From positions 1-54,945 of the forward strand of contig JAIESQ010000157.1 of assembly GCA_019745975.1 (NCBI GenBank): 54,945 nucleotides of DNA. The letters are read 5' to 3'. Below, one piece after another: positions 15,512 through 23,971 of the stretch (within the stretch, counting starts at the first letter, position 1; every line of letters starts with the position of its first letter). The position numbers and the translations under genes are program-made. A model generated the notes under the pieces. The model was not told where the DNA came from. It searched no databases and saw nothing but the letters and a program-made list of their open reading frames with translations. Origin of the DNA: Pirellulales bacterium. Its GTDB lineage: Bacteria > Planctomycetota > Planctomycetia > Pirellulales > JAEUIK01.

Positions 15512-15703
15512 TCAACCCTGCCCTCCTTCGCAGCAGGTTTCGACAATGCGGTGACAGTCGGCGCATTGCAACTTGGCGCGAACGTCGACTAGCCGTCCGC
15601 CGCACACCGGGCAAGCGGGGCGGGGGCGACCGGCGCATGGCAGGTGCGACTCGCGACTGGAATGGGGCGTGGATGCCGAGTTGTCATCGCAAATTGGATT
15701 CAT
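15512..15703 (-). CDS. Small zinc-ribbon protein
   Basis: The 63-residue protein has a C-terminal ribbon with CPVCGG, then CADCH and a closing ETCCEGG. The N-terminal 25 residues are polar and probably disordered. It precedes the deoxyhypusine-synthase-like gene by 79 bases in the same direction and may be co-transcribed. The cysteine spacing and lack of stop codons support a real small gene, but no good ribosome binding site is visible. Confidence 0.6.
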   Translation of the reverse strand: MNPICDDNSASTPHSSRESHLPCAGRPRPACPVCGGRLVDVRAKLQCADCHRIVETCCEGGQG

Positions 15704-15847
15704 GATTTGCCGTGGATTCTACGAGTATCGGCCTGGCACGACAATCGCTATCGATCGCCAGCGGCGAATGGCGGCAACGGGGCGCCGTCCGTATCATTGC
15801 CTTGTGCCATTGTGAAGTAATGAACTGGCGTCCCCTGGCGCGTTCGC

Positions 15848-16477
15848 ATGTCACTTGATGCAGAAGCCGCCACCAACTGCCCGCTGTGTCGGCGCCCGCT
15901 GACTTCGCGTACGCGACAACTCTATGGCGTGCCGGTCTGCACGCGCTGCAGCGGGGCGTTCTTCCGACGGCGCGCGGCGGCGGCGGCCGTCGACATGCTG
16001 TTGTTCTATCTGGTGCTGCCGGGAGTTTGCGTCGGCGCTTCGTACCTGCTGGCCGCCGCGTGGCCGTTCACATCGCCGGGGATCGTCGACACGTTGGTCG
16101 TGGTGGCGATCATCGCGATCTGCCTGGGGGCTTTGGTTCCGCCGTTTCTGTACTTCTTCAAGGATGGCTGCGCGGGCTACTCGCCCGGCAAGTGGCTGTG
16201 CGGTCTGCGCGTGATGAATGTGCGTACGCGGAGCGCGGCCGGCGTGGCCCAGTCGGGACTGCGCAATATGCTGCTGGGGATCTTTCCGCCGCTCGGCTTG
16301 CTGATGGCCGGGCAAGTGTGCCGCGGCCCGCGCTGGGGCGATGACCTGGCCGGAACGCGCGTCGTGTGGTGGCGCTACGCCGACTCGCCGGTGTTCTGCC
16401 CGCCGCGGCAAGCACCTACCATGATCAAGTCGAAGCCTGCAGCTCCCGAACTCAGTAACATTCACCAAGGGGCATGA
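15848..16477 (+). CDS. RDD-family membrane protein with N-terminal zinc ribbon
   Basis: The 209-residue protein begins with a cysteine ribbon (CPLCRRPL and CTRC) and continues with an RDD-like integral membrane domain. Two hydrophobic segments lie at about 50-75 and 82-108, then the FKDGCAGYSPGKWLCGLRV signature of the family, a third segment near 140, and WGDDLAGTRVVW. RDD proteins are poorly characterised; some act in ion exchange. The stop overlaps the next start as ATGA, and the next gene is a paralogue, so this is a tandem duplication within one transcript. Confidence 0.8.
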   Translation: MSLDAEAATNCPLCRRPLTSRTRQLYGVPVCTRCSGAFFRRRAAAAAVDMLLFYLVLPGVCVGASYLLAAAWPFTSPGIVDTLVVVAIIAICLGALVPPFLYFFKDGCAGYSPGKWLCGLRVMNVRTRSAAGVAQSGLRNMLLGIFPPLGLLMAGQVCRGPRWGDDLAGTRVVWWRYADSPVFCPPRQAPTMIKSKPAAPELSNIHQGA

Positions 16478-17115
16478 CGATGGCGGACGAGAAAGTTCAA
16501 GTGGTGTATTGCCCCGTATGTGGCCAGCCGAGGAGGATACTGACTCGAAAGCTGTATGGAATACTCACATGCCGTCAGTGTGTCGATCGTTTTGCATCGC
16601 GACGATTCAGGGCCGCATTCGTGGATTGGGCCATCTATCAGGCGTTTGCATTTCCATTGTTCCTCGCATTCAGCACACTACTGGCATCGGTAACGACTTT
16701 TGAACAGTTCGACAACCTGCTGTTGCCGCTAGCGTTCTTAATCAACATACCCGCCCATCTGGTCTTGGCACTAAAGGATGGTTTCCAGGGATATTCTCCC
16801 GGCAAGTGGCTGCTTGGCTTGCGTACTTATTCTCGTGCCACCGGCGAGCCAGCGACTTTCACCGACTCGCTCGCCAGGAACTGGGCACCTGCCCTGATTC
16901 CATTCGTCGCCTTTCTTGTGCTCATCAGTGTGCGACGTGGCAAACGCCTCGGCGACGGACTACGCGATACCAAGGTAGTCTGGACGAAGCATGCCAATTC
17001 GCCCGTATTCGAAGTCCGGCCGCTTCCGGTATTGGCCGAGGCGCCTCCTGAATTGACTCCGGCGCCCGTCCGATTAACGGAAGACACCAACCCCTATCGC
17101 GCGCCGCCGGCATGA
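16474..17115 (+). CDS. RDD-family membrane protein, paralogue of the preceding gene
   Basis: The 213-residue product has the same plan as its neighbour: ribbon (CPVCGQP, CRQC), TM segments, LKDGFQGYSPGKWLLGLR, and GDGLRDTKVVWTKHANSPVF. The sequences have diverged clearly, and this copy is visibly lower in GC with more A/T-ending codons. The duplication is therefore old, or one copy arrived from elsewhere. Translation is coupled by the ATGA overlap; a second in-frame ATG lies six bases later. The C-terminal 30 residues are proline-rich and end NPYRAPPA. Confidence 0.8.
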   Translation: MTMADEKVQVVYCPVCGQPRRILTRKLYGILTCRQCVDRFASRRFRAAFVDWAIYQAFAFPLFLAFSTLLASVTTFEQFDNLLLPLAFLINIPAHLVLALKDGFQGYSPGKWLLGLRTYSRATGEPATFTDSLARNWAPALIPFVAFLVLISVRRGKRLGDGLRDTKVVWTKHANSPVFEVRPLPVLAEAPPELTPAPVRLTEDTNPYRAPPA

Positions 17116-17308
17116 AACTCACCGCTAAGCCGCCAAGAACACGAAGTCCAAACGCACTGGCGTTGTGGCGCGACTTGCGCTACCAAGGTTACACATCTGA
17201 CCTCTTGTGCCTGCGGCACCCCGACAGGGTCGGGGCCACCCGAGCACTTCGGGGTACCAGCACAACATTGCGTCCTTCGCGACCTGGCGGTGAATCGCCC
17301 CGGTAATC

Positions 17309-18985
17309 TCACGCCGTTTTGGCTTGCTCGAGGCCCAATTCGCTCATCATCTCTTCGCGAATCTTGAACTTCTGGATCTTGCCAGTGACCGTCTGCGGGA
17401 AGGCTTCAACGAACTTCACGTAGCGCGGGACCTTGTAGTGGGCCAGGCTCTTACGGCAATAGTCGCGCAGCTCGTCGACGGTGGCGCTGGCTCCGCGCCG
17501 CAGTTTCACCCACGCGCAAAGCTCTTCGCCGAACTTGGCGTCGGGCACGCCCACCACCGAGGCCTGTTCGACCGCTGGATGGCTGAAGAGAAACTCCTCG
17601 ATCTCGCGCGGATAGATGTTCTCGCCGCCGCGGATCACCATGTCTTTGATCCGCCCCGTGATGCGGTAGTATCCGCCCGCCTGCCGCACGGTCAGATCGC
17701 CCGTGTGCAGCCAGCCGTCGGCGTCGATCGCCCGGGCCGTGGCCTCGGGGTCGCGATAATAGCCAAGCATGATGCCGTGGCCGCGGGCACAAAGTTCTCC
17801 CTGTTGGCCGTCTGGCAACGGGGTGGTGGCGCCGGGCTCGACGACTTTGACTTCGACCCCAGGCAGCGGACGGCCGACTGTTTCGACGCGCAAGTCGAGC
17901 GGGTCGTCGACCGTGGTTTGCGTGATCACGGGGGCCGCTTCGGTCAGCCCGTACGCGATCGTCACTTCGCGCGCCCCCATGCGATCGACGACTTGCCGCA
18001 TGACTTCGATCGGGCAGGGGCTGCCGGCCATGATGCCGGTGCGCAAGCTCGACAGATCGCGCGTGGCGAACGATTCGTCTTGAAGCTGCGCGATGAACAT
18101 CGTCGGCACGCCGTAGAGAGCAGTCGCCCGCTCGGCTTCGATGGCGGCGAGCGTGGGGGTGGGCGCGAACGACTCGGCCGGCACGATCATCGTCGCTCCG
18201 TAGACCAGCGTGCAGAGCGAGCCCATTACACAGCCGAAGCAATGATAGAACGGCACAGGGACGCAGATGCGGTCGGCCGACGACATGTTCTGGCAACCGC
18301 CGACATAGTAGGCGTTGTAGAGCAGGTTACGGTGCGACAGCGTGGCCGCCTTGGGAAATCCGGTCGTGCCTGACGTGTATTGAATGTTGATCGGGTCGGT
18401 CGGTTTGAGCTGCCGCTCGCGCTCGACGAGCTGGCGACGATCGATCGACTCGCCGCGCGCCAGCAAGTCACTCCAAGGAATCGCGCCGGTGGGCGTGTCC
18501 CCCTTGATCGACACGACCCAGCGGAGCCGCGGAAATTCGCTAGCCGCGAGCGTGCCCGGCGTTGACGTGGCCAACTCGGGGCAGACTTCGGCCAACATCG
18601 CGAAGTAGTCGGACGTCTTGAAGCGATCGACGAGCACTAGCGCCACGGCATCGCTTTGGGCCAGTACATACTTGAGCTCGAACGGGCGGTAGGCCGGATT
18701 GATGGTGACCAGCACCGCTCCGATGCGGGCCGTGGCGTGTTGCAGCACGATCCACTCGGGGACGTTGGTCGCCCAAATGGCGACATGCTGGCCGCGCTCG
18801 ATGCCCAGCGCGAGTAGTCCGCGCGCGCAACGCTCGACTTCGGCGGCCAATTGGCGCCAGGTGAAGCGCACACCAAGTGCGGGAAAGACCAATGCGTCGT
18901 TGTTGCCGTAAGTGTCGGCCGTACGTGCCAATGCCTGACCGATGGTGTGCCCGTCGATCCAGGGCGCCGTGTCTGAGTAGGGCAT
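17309..18985 (-). CDS. AMP-forming acyl-CoA synthetase
   Basis: The enzyme activates a carboxylic acid to its CoA thioester through an acyl-adenylate. The 558 residues show all ANL signatures: YTSGTTGFPKAATLSHRN (P-loop), YGLTEAAPVITQT, DGWLHTGDL, KDMVIRGGENIYPREIEE, and the C-terminal catalytic lysine region TVTGKIQKFKIRE. Overall it looks like a medium- or long-chain fatty acyl-CoA ligase, but chain length cannot be read from sequence. The ATG at 18985 starts MPYSDTAPWIDG, the usual beginning; a 26-residue extension upstream is not supported. It runs leftward from a repeat-rich region shared with the RAYT. Confidence 0.88.
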   Translation of the reverse strand: MPYSDTAPWIDGHTIGQALARTADTYGNNDALVFPALGVRFTWRQLAAEVERCARGLLALGIERGQHVAIWATNVPEWIVLQHATARIGAVLVTINPAYRPFELKYVLAQSDAVALVLVDRFKTSDYFAMLAEVCPELATSTPGTLAASEFPRLRWVVSIKGDTPTGAIPWSDLLARGESIDRRQLVERERQLKPTDPINIQYTSGTTGFPKAATLSHRNLLYNAYYVGGCQNMSSADRICVPVPFYHCFGCVMGSLCTLVYGATMIVPAESFAPTPTLAAIEAERATALYGVPTMFIAQLQDESFATRDLSSLRTGIMAGSPCPIEVMRQVVDRMGAREVTIAYGLTEAAPVITQTTVDDPLDLRVETVGRPLPGVEVKVVEPGATTPLPDGQQGELCARGHGIMLGYYRDPEATARAIDADGWLHTGDLTVRQAGGYYRITGRIKDMVIRGGENIYPREIEEFLFSHPAVEQASVVGVPDAKFGEELCAWVKLRRGASATVDELRDYCRKSLAHYKVPRYVKFVEAFPQTVTGKIQKFKIREEMMSELGLEQAKTA

Positions 18986-19008
18986 AGCGTCCACTTCGTA
19001 GGGTGCGC

Positions 19009-19183
19009 AGGGCAATCGCATCTTAATTGCCGTGTTTTGTAGGAGTTCGCAACTCCGCAGCATTTGGCCGTTTCAGAGACGTTTGCATTTTCATCGAGAC
19101 TGTCGCAGCTTGCGTCCAAGTGCTTGCAAGGCAGCGTTTTGCTAAACAGTCGGAGTTTCAAGCGTTTTAGATGCGATTGCCCT
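19009..19183. mobile_element. Candidate non-autonomous element with 15-base inverted ends
   Basis: AGGGCAATCGCATCT at 19009-19023 is repeated exactly in inverse orientation at 19169-19183, enclosing 145 bases without a recognised gene. Both ends abut a GTAGGGTGCG word (18998-19007 and 19185-19194). The element separates the acyl-CoA ligase start from the RAYT and looks like a cassette that the RAYT, or a relative, could have moved. Confidence 0.5.
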
Positions 19184-19184
19184 G

Positions 19185-19206
19185 GTAGGGTGCGTGAAAC
19201 GCACCA
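19185..19206. repeat. REP unit upstream of the RAYT
   Basis: GTAGGGTGCGTGAAACGCACC forms a short hairpin with GGTGCG and CGCACC arms about 56 bases before the RAYT start. The same core recurs downstream of the RAYT and twice after imuB. Confidence 0.75.
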
Positions 19207-19261
19207 GCATGTCTGGTAGTGTGGCTGGCAGTCAATTCCCGCAGTAGCCAGGTTATTGAGT

Positions 19262-19816
19262 ATGTCCGATTTTAAGCGTTGGTACGTGCCAGGTGGGACC
19301 TACTTCTTCACGGTTGTATGCTACCAACGCAGCCGACTGTTCGAACATGAACGGGCTCGCAGGCTTCTGGGCGACGTAATTCGTCGGGTAAGACAAGATT
19401 CGCCGTTTCACGTTGTCGCAAGCGTGCTCCTTTGGGACCACCTACACATGGTGTGGTCAATGCCAACTGGAGACTGCGCGTACTCGGATCGCTGGCGACG
19501 AATCAAACGAGATTTCACCGTCGAATGGCTCGCAGCCGGCGGAGTTGCCGTCGCAGTCAAAAGCGCACAGGCACGTCGCGGTCACCGTGGTATTTGGCAA
19601 CGAAGGTTTTTCGAGCATTTGGTCCGAGATGAGTCGGATCTGGATCGGATTTGTGACTATGTTCACTTCAATCCAGTCAAACATGGCTACGTTGAGAGCC
19701 CCTGGGACTGGCAATGGTCGACGTTTCGTAGATTCGTGAGCGCGGGGCAGTACACGCGCGCGTGGGGTGCGAAGCCACCACCTCATGCGCACACTCTCGC
19801 GTACGACTGTGAATAG
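19262..19816 (+). CDS. REP-associated tyrosine transposase (RAYT, Y1/HUH type)
   Basis: RAYTs are single-domain HUH nucleases that nick REP palindromes in single-stranded form and are domesticated relatives of IS200/IS605 transposases. The 184-residue product has VPGGTYFFTVV at the start, the metal-binding HUH motif as H60-L-H62 (WDHLHMVW), and the nucleophile Tyr133 in YVHFNPVKHGYV. WPW-like tail residues (WDWQW) follow. All catalytic residues are present, so it looks active. ATG 19262 is preferred over TTG 19256. REP cores with GTAGGGTG/CACCCTAC lie on both sides. Confidence 0.9.
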   Translation: MSDFKRWYVPGGTYFFTVVCYQRSRLFEHERARRLLGDVIRRVRQDSPFHVVASVLLWDHLHMVWSMPTGDCAYSDRWRRIKRDFTVEWLAAGGVAVAVKSAQARRGHRGIWQRRFFEHLVRDESDLDRICDYVHFNPVKHGYVESPWDWQWSTFRRFVSAGQYTRAWGAKPPPHAHTLAYDCE

Positions 19817-19862
19817 GTCGGAATACTGTCGAGAATCGAGCGACTAGGCCGTAGAACTGGCA

Positions 19863-19913
19863 TGCTGCGCACACCCTACAAACTGTTACGCTGGTGTGCT
19901 GCGCACACCCTAC
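19863..19913. repeat. Two direct REP units downstream of the RAYT
   Basis: TGCTGCGCACACCCTAC occurs at 19863-19879 and again at 19897-19913, exact copies with a 34-base period. They are the reverse complement of the GTAGGGTGTGCGCAGCA core found after imuB. They stand 47 bases after the RAYT stop. Confidence 0.85.
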
Positions 19914-19924
19914 GAAGCGCCAAT

Positions 19925-21058
19925 CTATGCCCGCAGGGGGTCGGACATGCCCACTGCCGCCGGCAGAAAGATCAACAGCGGCAACCAGGCGGCCAGCGCC
20001 GGGGTCAGCAGATAGATACCCCCCAGATACTGGCAGGCGATCACGACCAACATGAAAACGGTGACCAGGGCCAGGCAAAGGCCGATCGCCAGGAAGATGT
20101 TGCGATTTTCGCGCGCCAGCACGAGCGGCAGCCCGAGCAGCAAGAGCGTAATGTCCAACAGTGGCTGCACCACGCGGCTGTGGATGGTCACGCGCACGTC
20201 GGCGCCAAACGCCAGGCTCGGATTGCGTAGCCCCAAGATGAGCTGTCGGGTCGACGAGAATTGCCGAAAACGATTTCCGCCGGTCAGTTGCTCGAAGTTG
20301 ACTTCGCTGGCCACAAAGCACTCGTCGGGCTTGAGCCAGGGGGCGTCACGCGGCGTGAATAGAATCGTTTCGCGCCCCAGTTGCAGGGAGGCCAACGACG
20401 CGATCCCCGTCGGCTCGGTGACGCCGCGCAACAAGTAGCCACTGGGATGGTTGACATCGGGGGCTCGATAGAAGGCTTCGCCGGCCGAGAGCTGCTTGCC
20501 ATAGTTGTCGAGCCCTGGCGGCATGAGGAAATTCGGCTCGACGATCTTTTGTTCGTTTGCGAACGTCTGGCGGCCGCGAAAGAAGATGTCGGTCTTTTGA
20601 TCGTATGTTGGCTGCAAGTCGCGGCCCGTGTCGCCCAACAGGTCCTTTGCGTCGCGGCTCAGGGGCCCGCTGAGTCGCGGGATCACCAACTCGCGATTGA
20701 GCGCGGCGAGCACCGCCACGGCCATCGCGGCGTAGAGCACGGGGCGCATCACGCGGCCGGTCGAGAGGCCCGCGGCGGCCAGCGCCGTCAGTTCGTTATG
20801 CCGCTGAATCCAGGTGACAGTGAACATTGCCGCCACGAGGGCGAGAATGCCGCTCGTGCGATCGAAGAAAAAGATCGAGCGGTAGGCGTAGTATTCGGCC
20901 AGGAGCGCAGCGACGCCTCCTTGCTTCTCGCCGTACCGCAAGAACTCGTCGAGGTTGCCAAAGGCATCGAAGACCACATACAGTCCCGTCAGGCTGCAGA
21001 AACAAATCAGCAGCACTTGCAGAAACTGGCGCAGCAAGTAGCGGTCGATGATGCGCAT
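19925..21058 (-). CDS. LptF/LptG (YjgP/YjgQ) family permease
   Basis: LptF and LptG form the membrane part of the ABC machine that extracts lipopolysaccharide to the outer membrane. The 377-residue protein begins MRIIDRYLLRQFLQVLLIC, typical of the family. TM segments lie near residues 12-35, 55-80 and 98-120, then a periplasmic beta-jellyroll (about 125-265), then three C-terminal TM segments after VVQPLLDITLLLLGLPLVLA. The motif RHNELTALAAAGLS is the conserved coupling region. The ATG at 21058 is chosen; 52 upstream residues are rejected. The partner subunit gene is not adjacent. Its presence is consistent with a diderm planctomycete envelope. Confidence 0.88.
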   Translation of the reverse strand: MRIIDRYLLRQFLQVLLICFCSLTGLYVVFDAFGNLDEFLRYGEKQGGVAALLAEYYAYRSIFFFDRTSGILALVAAMFTVTWIQRHNELTALAAAGLSTGRVMRPVLYAAMAVAVLAALNRELVIPRLSGPLSRDAKDLLGDTGRDLQPTYDQKTDIFFRGRQTFANEQKIVEPNFLMPPGLDNYGKQLSAGEAFYRAPDVNHPSGYLLRGVTEPTGIASLASLQLGRETILFTPRDAPWLKPDECFVASEVNFEQLTGGNRFRQFSSTRQLILGLRNPSLAFGADVRVTIHSRVVQPLLDITLLLLGLPLVLARENRNIFLAIGLCLALVTVFMLVVIACQYLGGIYLLTPALAAWLPLLIFLPAAVGMSDPLRA

Positions 21059-21227
21059 CGCGGGGCGAATCGTAGGTAAGCCCTTGCGGCGCGTCAAGAT
21101 CGGCCGAATTTGCCCGGCTTGGGAGTCGTAGGCGCACGGCGGGCGGACATGGCAGAATGCAGGCGACCGTCTGGTCGAGATTGACGTGCCGAAGTGACGG
21201 ACGTCGCGGACCACGGGTAGCCGGGCG

Positions 21228-22109
21228 TTGGTGACTGCTGATCGCGGTCGCGAGAATGTCGCTTTGAATGTCCCTTTGCTAGCGACGATCCCTTGGCGCG
21301 CCGCGCGGCAAGCACGGTTAGCCCCCTCGCGCGCCGCGGTGTTGGGAAGGCAGTTCGTTGATCTTTTATTCCCGCCGCGCTGTTTGTTGTGCGAAGTCGC
21401 GGAGCCGCCGGCTGGCGCCGTGCTGATGTTGTGCGACGATTGCCGGCGTCAGTTATTGCAGGGGGCTGATAACTACTGCGCGCGATGCGGGGCGGCGGGC
21501 GGCGGCGCGTCGTCGATCGCGGCGAAGGTGTCCGCGCGGGACGCCGGCTGTGTTGAGTGCCGTGGCCGACGGTTTCGTTTTGATCATGTCGTGCGGCTGG
21601 CGAGCTACGAAGGCGCTCTCCGCGATGCCGTGCTGAGGATGAAGCATGCTCGCGACGAGCCGCTCGCGGCGGCGGTTGCCGACTTGTTCTGGTATGAGCG
21701 CGCGGCCGATCTGACCACGCTGGCGGTCGACTACGTCGTGCCGGTGCCGCTGCACTGGTGGCGCTGGCTGCGCCGAGGCACGAATAGCCCGCAAGTTGTC
21801 GGGGCGCGTTTGGCACGGCGGATGCAGGCGCCGCTAGCCGACGAGTCGCTCGTGCGCGTGCGTGGCACCAATCCGCAGGGCGGCCTCGCGGCGGTTCGTC
21901 GTCGGCAGAACGTGCGCGGCGCCTTTGCTGTGCGCGGCCCGGCCGACGAATTCCGGGGGCGCCGGGTGCTGGTGGTCGACGACGTGCTCACGTCAGGCGC
22001 AACGGCCGACGAAGTCGCTCGCGTGCTCAAGCGCGCCGGCGCGAGCTGGGTCGCCGTGGCCGCGGTCGCGCGCACACCAGCGCCGCACTTGATCGGAGCC
22101 GCGCGATGA
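21228..22109 (+). CDS. ComF-family phosphoribosyltransferase-like protein
   Basis: The protein (up to 293 residues) has the ComF layout. An FPPRCLLC zinc ribbon with CDDC, CARC and CVEC follows the N-terminus, then a PRTase domain including ASYEGALRDAVLRMKHAR, VPVPLHWWRWLRRGTN and the PRPP loop VLVVDDVLTSGATADEVARVL. ComF proteins function in DNA uptake or GntX-like roles; here no competence genes are nearby. The start is uncertain: TTG 21228 and GTG 21231 are possible, and a later GTG before LGRQFVDLLFPP would give a more normal length. Its TGA overlaps the hemC ATG (ATGA). Confidence 0.82.
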   Translation: MVTADRGRENVALNVPLLATIPWRAARQARLAPSRAAVLGRQFVDLLFPPRCLLCEVAEPPAGAVLMLCDDCRRQLLQGADNYCARCGAAGGGASSIAAKVSARDAGCVECRGRRFRFDHVVRLASYEGALRDAVLRMKHARDEPLAAAVADLFWYERAADLTTLAVDYVVPVPLHWWRWLRRGTNSPQVVGARLARRMQAPLADESLVRVRGTNPQGGLAAVRRRQNVRGAFAVRGPADEFRGRRVLVVDDVLTSGATADEVARVLKRAGASWVAVAAVARTPAPHLIGAAR

Positions 22110-23029
22110 AGGTGCGCATCGCCACTCGCGGCAGCCGCCTGGCAATCTGGCAGGCGGAGCACGTGGCCAAGCTGTTGTCGCAAGTGGCGGCGGTCGACAT
22201 CGAGCTGGTGCGTGTGACCAGCAGTGGCGACCGCGATCAGACGCGACCTGTCGCCCAGCTCGAGTCGCAGGGGTTGTTCACCAAGGAGATTCAGCAAGCC
22301 GTGCTCGACGGCCGTGCCGATTTCGCGGTTCATAGCCTCAAGGACTTGCCGACGGAGGCAACGCCGGAACTGATCCTGGCCGCCGTGCCGGAGCGGGAAT
22401 CGGTCAACGACGTGTTGATCAGTCGTGACGGCATGGGGTTGAGCCAACTACCGCGCGGCGCGCGAGTGGGCACTGGCAGCCGACGGCGGCGTGCGCAACT
22501 GCTTCATGTACGGCCCGACTTGGAATTGCTCGACTTGCGCGGCAATGTCGAAACGCGTCTACAAAAGCTGCACGATGGGCAGTTTGAAGCCATCGTGCTG
22601 GCCAGCGCCGGTCTGAAGCGATTGGGCCTGGCGAGCGAAGTCACCGAAGAACTAATGCCGGAAGCGATGCTGCCGGCGGTGGGGCAGGGCGCGCTTGGGA
22701 TCGAAGCGCGGACGGACGATTTGGGGACGCAAGAGCTATTGGCGCGGATCGATCATGCACCCTCGCGCGCGGCAGTCACTGCCGAGCGAACGCTGCTGGC
22801 AGAATTGTGTGGAGGATGCCTGGCGCCTGTCGGGGCTTGGGCACAGCTCGATGACAGCAGGCGATTGGTTCTCGACGCAGTGGTGCTGAGTCTCGATGGT
22901 CGGCAGCGGCTGCATGCCACGGGGACCGATTCGCTTGAGCAAGCGGACGCACTCGGCCGGCGCGTGGCGGCGGATCTTTTGAGTCAAGGAGCGGCGGAGC
23001 TGATTGCCGCGAGTCGAGATGCCAAGTGA
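22106..23029 (+). CDS. hemC: Hydroxymethylbilane synthase (porphobilinogen deaminase)
   Basis: HemC joins four porphobilinogen units into hydroxymethylbilane in haem synthesis. The 307 residues are complete: KVRIATRGSRLAIWQAEHV at the start, catalytic Asp80 in HSLKDLP, the VGTGSRRRRAQLL loop, GQGALGIEAR, and Cys238 in CGGCLAPVGA, which carries the dipyrromethane cofactor. Translation is coupled to comF. A haem enzyme fits the many haem-binding secreted proteins in the window. Confidence 0.95.
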   Translation: MKVRIATRGSRLAIWQAEHVAKLLSQVAAVDIELVRVTSSGDRDQTRPVAQLESQGLFTKEIQQAVLDGRADFAVHSLKDLPTEATPELILAAVPERESVNDVLISRDGMGLSQLPRGARVGTGSRRRRAQLLHVRPDLELLDLRGNVETRLQKLHDGQFEAIVLASAGLKRLGLASEVTEELMPEAMLPAVGQGALGIEARTDDLGTQELLARIDHAPSRAAVTAERTLLAELCGGCLAPVGAWAQLDDSRRLVLDAVVLSLDGRQRLHATGTDSLEQADALGRRVAADLLSQGAAELIAASRDAK

Positions 23030-23047
23030 GGATTCGGCTACATCGGC

Positions 23048-23388
23048 TCAAGATGGTGGCCGATTGTCTCGCACCAGGCAACGCTCAAGCGAATCCAATT
23101 CTCGGACGGCGACGTCGATTCGTGAAGCTTGTCCCGTGAAATCTGCGTCTGCCGTACAGACAATGATTCCAGCATGTTCGACACCGCTTTGGTGCAAGGC
23201 AACGAAGTGCCGACGATTGATGTCAAGACGGCTCGCTTGCTGGCAGTCGCGATTGCCAAGACATCGCGATCAGACGCTGCCATTTCGGCCGCGCCAGTCG
23301 CATGGATCGTCTCGACATCGTGCCCAAGATTTCGCAACGCCTCGACAACTGGCCGTGGAAAATTCTCGTCGGCGAAAAGCCTGGCCAT
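23048..23388 (-). pseudogene. DUF5615 PIN-like toxin, frameshifted
   Basis: The first 55 residues (MARLFADENFPRPVVEALRNLGHDV to DRDVLAIATASKRAVLT) are a good DUF5615 N-terminus with the acidic ADENF motif. The frame then turns into unrelated sequence. Adding one base near 23219-23222 restores the family continuation NRRHFVALHQSGVEHAGIIV and ADADFTGQASRIDVAVREL, ending at the stop at 23048-23050. The gene therefore carries a one-base deletion, either a true mutation or a sequencing error. It starts two bases after the DUF433 gene, the usual toxin-antitoxin order. Confidence 0.8.
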
Positions 23389-23390
23389 GG

Positions 23391-23813
23391 CTACGCCGCT
23401 TCGTGCTGCCGAATCTGCTCGTCGATCTCCGACCGGCGCCACGTAGCATAGGCCCAAGCATGCACGAGGTCCTCAGCGCGAAGCGTGGGGTAACTCTTGA
23501 GAATGTCAGTGTCGCTCAACCCGAGACGACGCAACTGAACCAAACTCCAAACAGGAATTCGCGTGCGGACGATCCGCGGCTCTCCACCACAAATCTCTGG
23601 ACTCGATTCAATTCCTGCTTCGTGCGAACGTTTCAGTACACCTTGCAGCAGTGCCCACATGACGAAACGAGGCGAAGCTGTTGTAGTTGGCGACTCGCCC
23701 TCTGGCTGCCGGGAATCTCGCAGTTCATCTCCAAGCAATCGTAGGGCCAGCTCCTGCGCCTCACTGGGGTCGAGTGACTGAAGACGCTGGTGCAATTCAT
23801 CGATAGTAGACAT
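23391..23813 (-). CDS. DUF433 antitoxin-like protein
   Basis: This 140-residue protein has a charged N-terminal helix (STIDELHQRLQSLDPSEAQELA). The DUF433 domain comes last: PEICGGEPRIVRTRIPVWSLVQLRRLGLSDTDILKSYPTLRAEDLVHAWAYA, a small helix-turn-helix-like fold that pairs with DUF5615 toxins. It is intact although its partner is frameshifted. ATG 23813 follows the expected start; 34 upstream residues are rejected. Antitoxins of this type probably bind their own promoter. Confidence 0.82.
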   Translation of the reverse strand: MSTIDELHQRLQSLDPSEAQELALRLLGDELRDSRQPEGESPTTTASPRFVMWALLQGVLKRSHEAGIESSPEICGGEPRIVRTRIPVWSLVQLRRLGLSDTDILKSYPTLRAEDLVHAWAYATWRRSEIDEQIRQHEAA

Positions 23814-23971
23814 AGTGGATGCCCGATAGAACGCGCAGTTACCGATCCACTCAGTCATTATACAGTTGGGCCATGGCGCGAGAATCGGGGCCGGCCCGCC
23901 GGCGGGTGCGATCATGCAACCCGCGAGCGAGACGGCCCTATGGTATCAATCGAATTCGATGGCGGCCCGGC

